DNA of 64,000 bases from Leguminivora glycinivorella (taxonomy: Eukaryota > Arthropoda > Insecta > Lepidoptera > Tortricidae), in NCBI RefSeq assembly GCF_023078275.1, contig NC_062972.1, positions 11,716,191 to 11,780,190 on the forward strand, given 5' to 3'. A program made the translations under genes and the position numbers. Shown piece by piece: positions 35,407 through 47,800 of the stretch. The notes under the pieces were generated by a model. That model searched no databases. It was not told where the DNA came from and was given only the letters and a program-made list of their open reading frames with translations. Each line of letters starts with the position of its first letter. Positions within the stretch are counted from its first letter, which is position 1.

Positions 35407-35891
35407 ATTTAAGGTTGTATTTAGTAGTAATTAATAACACATTGTCTGTTATGGTAATCACTTGTTTCACTGAATATCCCGATTTCTTTTAAAATAAACA
35501 ACTTTTAAATACATGCTGCTATTTCTTAAGACACTAATGAATGACAGTTTGACAGTAGCAAGCAATGTGAGTATGACAGTCAAATCAGTGTTGCCACGTA
35601 ACGGATAAGTACTCTGCAGATATGACAATTTATCTTCCAATAATCAGAGGTCTTAAAGCCCGTACAGACGGGCGTACCTTGGCACAGCAAAAAATGTTGT
35701 GATAAATCGCAAATTATGCTGAGCCCTTATCATAGACAAAAACAAATCATTAATCTTTTTTTTACATTTATGTCACGTCAGTCAGTCGTCTTGTCACTGT
35801 CAACAAGCCGAAAGCGAGAAAACCACGTGTGATATTTATTTCCACAGCTTGAGATGTTCTAAAATTACTCTAATAGATTAATTTCATCAAA
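35407..35891. promoter_or_regulatory. Shared divergent promoter region of WDR36 and DDX18
   Basis: The start codons of WDR36 (minus) and DDX18 (plus) are only 485 bp apart, so 5' leaders and core promoters of both genes must lie here, or first non-coding exons must be hidden here. I see no transposon-like structure inside. A CACGTG box lies at 35824-35829. The DDX18 start has a favourable insect context (TCAAAATG). No clear TATA box is visible, as is usual for housekeeping genes. That this is one bidirectional promoter is inference. Confidence 0.7.
35824..35829. promoter_or_regulatory. CACGTG E-box upstream of DDX18
   Basis: A palindromic CACGTG lies 62 bp upstream of the DDX18 start codon and about 420 bp from the WDR36 start. 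CACGTG is the canonical Myc/Max site, and pitchoune is a reported Myc target in Drosophila. Function here is inferred from position only. Confidence 0.45.
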
Positions 35892-38800
35892 ATGCCGACG
35901 CCCGACAAAATTCTTCTCAGGAAAATTAAGAAACGCGAAAAAAATAAATTAAAGCTAGCCGAGAAAAAGTCAAGCGTGCCAGGTAAGTAACCTTAGTTTT
36001 AGTTCAGTTCAATACATGATTTTCGCTTCTAGAAAAATGTGATAAACATAAGAGTTCACAATTTGTAAAGTGTTCATTGCAATTATTAATTTTAGGTTAT
36101 TTTTTGGTGGTGCTAAAAGCTTTTCTTTGCTGCAATTTTTCCTTACCATTTGCGTTTGAAGTCTTGCTATTAATGTTATAAACACTTTGGTATTAAAATA
36201 GTGCTAATATAAACATTACTCATGCTTCATCTAACCTACAACTTATCTATTCACTTAATTTTTTACTTTACGTAATTTCAGAGACAACATCTGAGCCAGA
36301 GCCAATTAAAGATTTAAAGAAACGGCCACATGAAAACAATGTCCCTGAAAACATAACAAAAAGTAAGTACTTTTAGTTGGACCTCTCAAAGCTGCACATT
36401 TGCATTGTAACATTAAATTTCATCTATTGAAGTTTCCTCAAAGCTAGCTGTTACTATTTCTCTGTTTACAACTTCACATTTTTTATTGTATGTGAAATAT
36501 AATGAAATATATTTCATAGAAAAAAAGAAGAAGAAGAAGGTACAACAAGAACCAGTGGAAGTGAAAGAAGAAACCACGGAAAATGATTCGGACAATAATG
36601 ATGGAAATGAGAGTGATGATAATGATGAGAAGGAAACAATTGAGAAAAAGCCAGACCCAGATTCAAGCCAACGTAAGAATATTAATTTACAAATTACACT
36701 ACACTAATATACATAATTTTCTTGTGATAACTGTGGCTGAAAAGATACTGTGTTAATAGTCAAAAAATCACATTTGCCTAAAATAAATATGAACTTGTCA
36801 TCTTTAAGGAACTTTATTATTAAAACTGTTTTTTTTTATCAACAGTTCCAGGATCCAGCTTATGCCTCGGTATTTTATCTACTCAAAGCTTCTCTGCATT
36901 GGAGGACAAAGTTTGTGAAGCAACACTCATGGGTGTAAAAGATATGGGTTTCACAACTATGACAGAGATTCAAGCTAAAGCCATACCGCCTCTGCTCGAA
37001 GGCAGGGACCTTGTGGGAGCAGCCAGGACAGGCTCTGGAAAGACTTTGGCTTTTCTAATACCAGCTATTGACCTTATTTATAAGCTGAAATTCAAGCCAA
37101 GAAATGGTAAGTGTTAGAACTTTGTTGGGGTCAGTCTCAGATGGTGTAGATTTCAAAATGACTAGCGAAATACTTTACCTATATTGCTATTATTTTTCAT
37201 GGTGAAAGGTCCTATTCTGTGCAGATTGGACTTTGGCCAATTGAAGATAGCTAATAAACCTAACCTATATAAAAAGTGGTAATTTTGCATTGAGACTGTT
37301 TGCAATGTAGACTAATACCAACATAGACTAGTTATTTTGCTTTTTAGACCATCATTGTTAAGAACATTAAGCATCAAGCTCAATATTACCAGCAAAACCC
37401 TCTATTATTACACTATACACATGGACTAATTGTTAAGTCCTGCAAGCTGCATGTTTCATGCAGATGTAGAAGTCTTACATTCAAATGATGACAAAAAGGC
37501 GAATATGAAAACTGATTCCATACATCCAAAACCAATGTTTGTGTTGAAGTTAAATCTAAGAGTCTCCGGTGAAAACTGTTGAGGCACATAGGACTGGTTT
37601 CAATACAAACACTGGTGGAGTATGTCCAGAGTTGTTTCATGAACACAGAATGGATATCTGATTATGTTTCACATTAAGATTGCCTGATTTGTAATGTAAC
37701 AATGTTACTGAATCTTAACATAATATTCTACAGGCACAGGAGTCATAATTCTGTCACCAACAAGAGAGTTGTCTATGCAAACTTTTGGAGTATTGATGGA
37801 GTTAATGAAGTATCACCACCACACCTACGGGTTGGTTATGGGTGGTGCTAACAGAAGTACAGAAGCTCAAAAGTTGTCTAAAGGTATGAAATTACACTAT
37901 ACCACTTACTTACCAGTAATTACATTTACATAAAATTATTGTCTTTCTTACATTTATTTTGGAATATTGCTATGACTCTTGTCTTGAGAGCTCTTCTTGG
38001 CAACAAATCCCTTGAGTTGACATTAATGAAATGGAAATCATTTCCTCACAATGTTTTCATTCACCAAAACTATGTATATTGTTAAATATTTAAAAAAAAC
38101 TTACAATTAAGTTTACAAGTGAGTCTTATGATTCAAGAATTCAAGGATATAACTAACCAGTGATCTTTGTAAGAAGTATTGAAATTTGCACACTGTTGTA
38201 AAATAAACATAAAAAATCATCTTGTTTTCAGGTATTAACATTCTGGTAGCCACCCCAGGGAGACTGCTGGATCATTTGCAGAATACTCCAGACTTCCTGT
38301 ACAAAAATCTGCAGTGCCTAGTTATTGATGAAGCTGACAGGATATTGGAGATTGGATTTGAAGAAGAAGTGAAACAAATCATAAAATTATTACCCAGTAA
38401 GTAAACAGTGTAAAACCAAGCTTATGTCATATTTATGAACATTGAAAAATAAAATAGAAATTAAATTGCCAATCTTGCATTCCTGTTTTGTGACACTTCA
38501 GGCAGTCTCATGCTATTTTAAAATAATGACCTACAATGCAACCATCACTTGTGTTGCCTTTAACTTGACTGCTGTAGGGTGTCTTTGAAGGTGGAAAAAT
38601 GTACTATTTATTAACTAGTAATCAATATCCTACCGCGCCAAATGTCCATCGTAGATGTACTTCTTCCCAGGCAGCGTGTGCGTTTTCTTGCGCCCAGTGA
38701 CCTAGGAACGCTGCTCGCTCTGTGTCAGCCTGCCTAATAACGGAATTATCTCCACAGAACGCCGACAGACTATGCTGTTCAGTGCTACGCAGACCAAGAA

Positions 38801-41800
38801 GACGGAGGCATTGACAGCTCTGGCTGTCAAACACGAGCCTGCCTATGTGGGAGTTGATGACCACAGGGAGCAAGCCACTGTTGATGGTTTGGAACAAGGG
38901 TAAGGATATCAATATAAATTGCTTTCATACTCTTTAATGTGGATTTATATTGCCTATCTATACTTTGTTAGATATGCAGGCTGTAAAACTTTTAATGGGG
39001 CCAAACCCGACGATGTTGATGCAACTCCCCAACTTTTCTCTCGCAGTCTGCGCTACACGCGTCTACCATCACGCCCGACACAACGAGCCAAATATAAACG
39101 TAAATGTTACGCGGTTAAGTCCCGTTTAAATTGCCACTGGCGATCAAATATCGAGGGTTTACTGGTGAAACCCGATAAGTTGAGTAAACTGGTTTTTGAA
39201 ATTCGAACTATGTGCAATTTCCACAATGTTCTCATTTCAAAGAAAAATTATCTCGATTTATTGTATTGGGTTTCACCACCTCTCGATATATGAAAGAGGC
39301 GCGTTCCTAGCACACATTCTAAACTCGTGTAGGTGAATGCATACCATGCTTGTATGAGTGAGATATGACAGGCCGACTGTTCGTGTTTTTGACAGGCGGT
39401 AACTGTAAGGTAACCGAGAGCGGGTAGGCGGCACTTTCAGCGGGGAGCGGGAATGGCCATACTGTACGATACTACGATAGTACTCTTTATTATACTGTGC
39501 TATAGCTATAACAGCAAATTATTATCTGAATAGTAGAAAAATACTTTATACTTAGCTGATATTATACCATGGTAATCCAAAGCAACAATGATAACATTTA
39601 CATAGGGTAAAATTTATTGCACATATTCTTACCATACTCAAATTGGTAACCTGATCTTAAGTACCTATCTAATATAAAATTTGTATTTTTACAGTTACAT
39701 AGTATGCCCGTCAGAAAAGCGCATGATGGTCCTATTCACATTCCTGAAAAAGAACCGAAAGAAGAAGGTGATGGTGTTCCTGTCCACCTGCATGTCCGTG
39801 AAGTACCACCATGAACTGTTCAACTACATCGATCTGCCCGTCATGTCTATACATGTTAGTATCATTTTTTAACCCCCAACGCAAAAACGACGGGGTGTTA
39901 TAAGTTTGACGTGTCTGTCTGTCTCTCTGTGTGTGTGTCTGTCTGTGGCATCGTAGCTTCCGAACGGATGAACCGATTTAGATTTAGTTTTTTTGTCAGA
40001 AAGCTGAGTTAGTCGGGAGTGTTCTTAGCCATCGTCGTCGCGGTCGGGGGTTTCTTCAAAATTTTATTTTTTATTTTTCATCAAGCAATTTATTTTGAAT
40101 TTCATCTAGAATTTAATATCTAAATCTGAATGGTACTACTGTTTATATAATATCTTCGTTTCTTCGATAATTGTAATGTAGAGTGTGTAGGTAATGAAAT
40201 GAAATGAAATATTTATTTTCCAAGTAGGCATATTACAATGCGCTTATGAACGTCAAATAAAACTACGCCGGCTCTAACCCTACGCCTCAGCCTCGAGAAG
40301 ATTTCAGTCCCCCCTCAGTTGGAGGAGGGTATCCACTATGGGACCGGCAAGAAACTCGGCGGGCCACTTCTTTTCAAAACATTACATCTTATAATTAACA
40401 TGCATTAAAAAAAACAAGATACAATTTAATAAGCAAAAGTATTCATAAAAAAAAATATTAACACAAGAAATTATACAAAGTACAAAGCTATTATGATTAT
40501 TAATAAGAGATGTTAGAGATGTATAGAGTCTCTAAGTGTCAAAGTACATCTAAAAAAATTATACATGAAGAAAAAAACGAATAACTAAAATAACTTTAGA
40601 GTTGTTGTTGTCTTAAGCAAAGGAAAAAAAATATATATATGTATACTGAATCTACTTTTTTCCTTGGAGATGTATATGGTCTCCAAGAGTCAGAAAGAAA
40701 ATAAACAAACAAGGACCGAACAGAGTGCCTCAACGTAATCTCATTCAAAATTAATGTTACATAGAATAGCCCCTATTAGCTGAAACAGACCGGTCTTCAC
40801 AAACAGCACCCGTTCACGAATATGGCGCGCATCTCAGCCATCGCCTCCCTCAACCTTCATTCGGGAAGGTGGCGACCCGATCAACGACGTCACCGTAAGC
40901 AAAGACTTTTTAGCGAGCATGACATGTTCAAGCTGTCCGGGCTGTATTAAATATTCCAATAATAAGTGAATACGGTATACCTAGATGTAAGACACAACAT
41001 TCCGTGCTTGTATGTTACATAGTTTAAATTGACTTAATTGAAAACAAGATCTTGGGAGATGTAAAAGGTCCCCACAGTCAATTATAATTAATGGGATATA
41101 ATAAAGAATAGTGAAAAACTTTTGTGAAATAGTACTTTTTGCTGATGATACATCACTGCTTTTTAATGTTGACCGAAAATCTACGGATTACAATGTAATT
41201 AATAGCACGTTAGCTGATGTACTGCAGTGGTTTACTGTCAACAATTTACTTCTTAATTCTAAGAAAACCAAATGTATTCGATTTTCTCTGCCGAATGTTA
41301 AACCAATCGATACAAAAATACTTTTGAATGATGAATGCTTAGAGATGGTAGATACAACACTGTTTCTTGGTTTAACATTGGACAAAAATCTACAATGGAG
41401 TCCTCATATAAAGAAACTAGCAAGCAAATTAAGTTCAGCCGCATACGCCGTTAGGAGAATCAGGCAACTGACTAATGTTGAGACAGCTCGCCTAGTGTAT
41501 CATAGTTATTTTCACAGTGTAATGTCATACGGTATTCTGGTTTGGGGCAAAGCAGCTGACATACAGACTATCTTTGTATTACAAAAGAGAGCCATTCGTT
41601 CTATTTACAACTTAGGAACACGTGAATCAGTAAGAGAACTCTTCAAAGAAATTAATATCTTAACTGTAGCTTCCCAATACATTTATGATAGTATAATTTA
41701 TGTTGTTAAGAATTTAGACTGTTTCACTAAGAATTCTGATATCCATAATTATAACACTAGAAACAAAAATAAGCTTGCCATAAAGAAGTTTCGTGTCCGT

Positions 41801-44800
41801 AAAGTACAGAAGTCATTTGTTGGGCAATGCATTCATTTTTATAATAAGTTACCTGACACTGCTTTGAGATTACCCCTCCCAGCTCTTAAGAACTACTTAA
41901 AAAAATCATTGATGTTAAAGGCTTATTACAGAGTCGAGGACTATTTGACAGACAAACATGCATGGCCCGAACCAGAAACTACAAAAAACGAATAGCAATT
42001 AAAATAATTGTATTATGTATAGAGGACACAGTTCAGATAAGAAAGCACATCAAATATTTTATATTTTATGTTGTGTAGGTAAATTACATATTTAATGATA
42101 TTGAGATTCATATTATCTTTTTCTTCTATGACAATTTGATATGTTTTCTCTGAAGAAGAACGACGTATTATTAAGCAATAATATAATTTATTGAAATTGA
42201 TTTCCATAGAGTACCTAGTCTGTTCATATTCTTTGATGAATACTTTTGCATGTTAAATTGTATGTTGTTATTTAATGCATGTTAATTATAAGATGTAATG
42301 TTTTGAAAAGAAGTTGCCCGCCGAGTTTCTTGCCGGTCCCATAGTGGATACCCCCCTCCCAACTGAGGGGGGACTGAAATCTTCTCGAGGCTGAGGCGTA
42401 GGGTTAGAGCCGGCGTAGCTTTATTTGACGTTCATATGCGCATTGTAATATGCCTACTTGAAAAATAAATATTTCATTTCATTTCATTTCATTTCAATAA
42501 AAATAAAAATTTGGAGGTGTAAAGGTTCTCCAAGTGTCAAAAGAACTAGAAAAAAAAAATGCGTATGAAATACAAATTTCACGTCAAGAGACTGTTAAGC
42601 TAGCAATCTCCAACTAATTCTACAGAATACATAACTAGTATGTACTCAACAAGTCAATATATATACACGGTGTTTCCGGTATCACTCAAAAGCTCGGACA
42701 CCCCAACTGATTTTTATTTTTTTAAACGTATCTAGAATGTTCATTTTTTAATCTGATGATTATTATTTTTTTAAATTGAGTTTTAAATTTTCTGTGCAGC
42801 TCTACTCGGCTTTTAACTCTACACTCAATAAAATAATTGCTAGCTACCATCATATACCTTCAAACTGTTTAATTGTGTACGTTACTGCAACGACATAAGG
42901 TTTACCAATAGACAGCTATGTCAATGTAAAGCACTTTAACCTGTGTCACAGTAAACTTCAAATTGGACAGGTGACTCAGTAAGCAAATTTAAACCTAAAA
43001 TTCAAACTGACAAGGTTGTAATTAGGTACGAGTTCAATTTGTTATGACTTATGATAAACTTTAAAATTAAACTGACGCACAACGTCTATCTCGTAGCGGA
43101 AAAAATAATCGTCCAAGTAACCAGCCAGTATTAATACCCTTAAATACTGAAAAGTATACAACCTCTAACAATATGATATGCACAATGTTGTATTACAAAT
43201 TTGTAGAATGGGCACGTAAACAATAACTAATAATACAAATTAAAACAAAAAATATTACCCCCAACAAGATGTAGCTCAATCGATTCTACTCTCGATTCTG
43301 AACAAACAGTTTTCAGGTTTTTAGTGTTAAGTGAAACACGGTGTATATACCAAATTATAATTATACAATAATAAGGATCAATAATTTAAACAGCCAGGTA
43401 GAGTGGTAGACTTTAAAAACGCAAATCAAAATATTTGATAAATTCAATTTTATTTGTTCTCAAAATTCAGTAAGGACAAAAATAAGTTTTAAAATTATCA
43501 TTCATAAATGAAATGGCAATGGGTAACTGACTGAACGAACAGCCATTCGCCCACTGTCAATAAAGAAAGTACTGGAACGTATTTATAATGCTAATTTCAC
43601 TTATCTCATATTCCAGGGTAAACAACAGCAGTCGAAGCGAACCACAACCTTCTTCCAGTTCTGTAACGCCGAAAGCGGTATCCTGCTCTGCACGGACGTG
43701 GCGGCCAGAGGGCTGGACATCCCGGCTGTCGATTGGATTGTCCAGTATGACCCACCTGATGATCCTAAGGTATGTTTGTTTATAGTCTAGAAAATAACTT
43801 TTTCAGTACAGGTGATGTTTTTTTTACGCACTAGAGCGAGAAGTGGTTCATTATATGTCAGGTCGAAACTTCGGAGGTCCATCTGTACTGAAAAACGTCG
43901 TTCGATACACGTGCGAAAAGGGAAGTCGTAACTCGTGTCGATTTAAAACACTCCCTTCGGTCGTGTTTTAATTTATCGCCACTCGTTTCGAACTTCCTCT
44001 TTTTCGCACTTGTATCGAAATGTACTATTCTAATCCGCGAATAGTAATTTCCGCAAAGTAACCTCCGATTTCATCGTTTGTAAGTTTGTTACCAACTTGA
44101 AATTACTGATGTTACAGTTAAACGATTCCCATTAATAGTTATATTGACCGAGATATAGATCGTGATTGCCTATTTGTTTTTTGTAGGTATATACCGATCA
44201 ATGTACCTAATTACCTATCTAATTAAAATCAGTAAAATACAAAAGTCTTCTTTAGCAGTGTTGACCAGACTCGTGTCTATTAAAAGAAAATGTAAATTAT
44301 TTTATCTAAACAGTCTTCATAATTTCTAAATTTAGTATCAAATTATGGTCACATTTGTTAATGAATCTGAATCTTTTCATTGATCTCATAGTAATCACTT
44401 TCCTACATCACTCTTCAGGAATACATCCACCGCGTGGGCAGAACAGCGCGCGGTCTCGGCACCAGTGGACACGCGCTACTCTTCCTGCGGCCGGAGGAGC
44501 TCGGTTTCCTGCGCTTCCTGAAGCAGTCCAAGGTCACGCTCAACGAGTTCGAGTTCTCGTGGAACAAGGTGGCCGATATTCAGCTCCAGGTTGGTCACTT
44601 GGCTATTTTTAAATACTTTGCCACCGGTAGAAACAAACCCCCTTGACGCATCAATTTTATAGTTAAAACTTTTCATTTGACACGGTGCGAAGATAATTAA
44701 GCGACGATATACATACTTAAATAGATAAATACATATATACGAGGGCTGATTGAAAAGTTCGCGGCTTAAGTATGAAATCAAAACCAAAGTTTTTTTATAA

Positions 44801-47800
44801 TATTTTTATTTCTCTACGTAGTCCCCGTTAAGATATGAAAAAAAAAGCTTTTTCAATTAGTAATGATTGTTTTCCTGATGCTCGTTTAGGAAAAACCGCG
44901 TGAAGCACAGAATTCGGAGCTCTTATTATCTACAATTTGATAAGCTCACTCTCATAAATGCGGTAAATTTAAGTTCCAAATATCTTGTACTTAACGCCCA
45001 TTAAACAATATTTATCATTTAATCCTTTGAAATTGAGAAATTGAAAGTAAAACGAACTCAATTTTGTCTTGAAAATACATTGAAACAAGTGATCATTTCT
45101 CCGAAAATCTACATGTTATCGAAGTTATTTTAGTATATAAATAATCTGTACAATCTGCTTAAATTGCTGTTATCCATTTGTCGTTATAATATTATATAAT
45201 GATTTTTTGCCAATTTTTTGAAAACTAGCCTTCCTGTCGCTATTTGACCGGCGACGGACGCCTGCGATTTCAGTGCCGCGCCGGAGCTCGTAGAGGTGAG
45301 ACGTATGTCACTTCGCTCTCCGAGTTTTGATCGCAAACGTCGAGAATATTTATCGTTGTGTGGGTCGGACGCCTTGTTTATACACGGGCTATCCTCGCAT
45401 TGTGTGTGTGTAAACAGCGACCAACGAATTTGATCCTAGATCCGTAAATATTTGCTTTTGTAATATTTTGTTATGTTTGAATGTTAAAGTATTACAACGT
45501 TATGATGATAAATATGTAAAAATTACAATACGGTCAAGATGATAAGACACATCAAGATGGTACTCGGGATCTGATGATGGAGCCAGAAGGTGGTCACCAG
45601 TACCAGTGAACCATGTAAGTAAACGACTTCGTGTTTAGGCTCGTTGGGTTCGTCTCAACAAGACCTTTGACAAGAGGTGGTACTCAGGGTCTGATGATGG
45701 AGCCAGATGGTGGTCACCAGTACCAATGAACCATATAACTAAACCCAGAGATGGGGAAATCGTAATCGATTCCGGATTACACGATTACTTGATTTTACTT
45801 TGTAATCCACTACTGGGTGTCAGATTACTTGTAATGTAATCAAGTGAAACGGTAAATTACCATTACATGTAAAGGAATCACTAATCATCTATACAATAAT
45901 TACTATTACCAATAATTCGGAATCATAGTCGATTCAAAATAACTGAAATTATTGACTTGATTACTTTCAGTCACTTTGACACAAAAGTCATCATGGGTGT
46001 CGTAAAATAGGTTTTAGGGGGTGCTGATTCCAAAATTAATGACCAATGTGGAATCTGACATTGCTGACTGTCACTTTGACACAAAAGTCGTCATGGGTGT
46101 CGTAAAATAGGTTTTAGGGGGTGCTGATTCCAAAATTAATGACCAATGTTCAATCTGACGTTGCTGACTGTCACTCTGACACAAAAGTCGTCATGGGTGT
46201 CGTAAAATAGGTTTTAGGGGGTGCTGATTCCAAAATTAATGAGCAATTTGGAATCTGACATTGCTGACTGTCACTTTGACACAAAAGTCGTCATGGGTGT
46301 CGTAAAATAGGTTTTAGGGGTGCTGATTCCAAAATTAATGACCAATGTGGAATCTGACATTGCTGACTGTCACTTTGACACAAAAGTCGTCATGGGTGTC
46401 GTAAAATAGGTTTTAGGGGGTGCTGATTCCAAAATTAATGACCAATGTGGAATCTGACATTGCTGACTGTCACTTTGACACAAAAGTCGTCATGGGTGTC
46501 GTAAAATAGGTTTTAGGGGGTGCTGATTCCAAAATTAATGACCAATGTTCAATCTGACATTGCTGACTGTCACTCTGACACAAAAGTCGTCATGGGTGTC
46601 GTAAAATAGGTTTTAGGGGTGCTGATTCCAAAATTAATGACCAATTTGGAATCTGACATTGCTGACTGTCACTTTGACACAAAAGTCGTCATGGGTGCCG
46701 TAAAATAGGTTTTAGGGGGTGCTGATTCCAAAATTAATGACCAATGTGGAATCTGACATTGCTGACTGTCACTTTGACACAAAAGTCGTCATGGGTGTCG
46801 TAAAATAGGTTTTAGGGGGTGCTGAATCCAAAATTAATGACCAATGTTCAATCTGACGTTGCTGACTGTCACTCTGACACAAAAGTAGTCATGGGTGTCG
46901 TAAAATAGGTTTTAGGGGGTGCTGATTCCAAAATTAATGACCAATTTGGAATCTGACATTGCTGACTGTCACTTTGACACAAAAGTCGTCATGGGTGTCG
47001 TCAAATAGGTATCCGAGGGTGTTTGAAAACTAATGACCAATTTGGAATCTGACACTGTTGACTGTCACTTTGACACAAAAGTGATCATGGGTGTCTTCTA
47101 ATAGGTTTACTGATCTCAATATTAATGATCAATTTGGAATCTGATATTGCTGACTGTCACTTTGACATAAAAGTCGTTATGGGTGTCGTCAAATAGGTTT
47201 CCAGGGGTACTGTGCAATGTCAGGTTCCAAATCGGTCATGACTTTTTAAATCATTTCATTAATTTTGGAATCAGTACCCCCTAAAAACTATTTGACTACA
47301 CCCATGATTCCTTTTGTGTCAAAATGACAATTAGCACTGTGAGATTCCAAAATCTAAATATATAAAAGAAGAAGCTGACTGACTGACTGACTGACTGACT
47401 GACTGACTGACTGACTGACTGACTGACATATCAACGCACAGCCGAAACCGCTGGTCCTAGAGATTTCAAATTTGGCACGTAGGTTCCTTATATAGTGTAG
47501 AGGAGCACTAAGAAAGGATTTTCTAAAATTCACCTCCTAAAGGGGTCAAATGGGGGTTCAAAGTTTGTATGGGGAAACAAGATTAGTTTGACTATTTTAT
47601 TCGAAACTTCACAGGAAGATTCCTTAAGACATATGACTGAATACGTGTTTCAGGTTTTTTGAAAATTTAACCCCTAAAAGGGTGAAAAGGGGGTGATAAA
47701 GTCAAAAAATCAATATGGGTATCGTTTTTATGGTTTATCGGGTCGCTGATCACGATAAATACAACGTTTTTAAAATCTAACGAGGCGGAAGTGAAATACC

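Noticed and set aside
38919..39293. 124-codon frame in DDX18 intron 7
   Set aside because: It crosses a MITE with nested insertion and has no family motif. The flanking exons splice cleanly without it.
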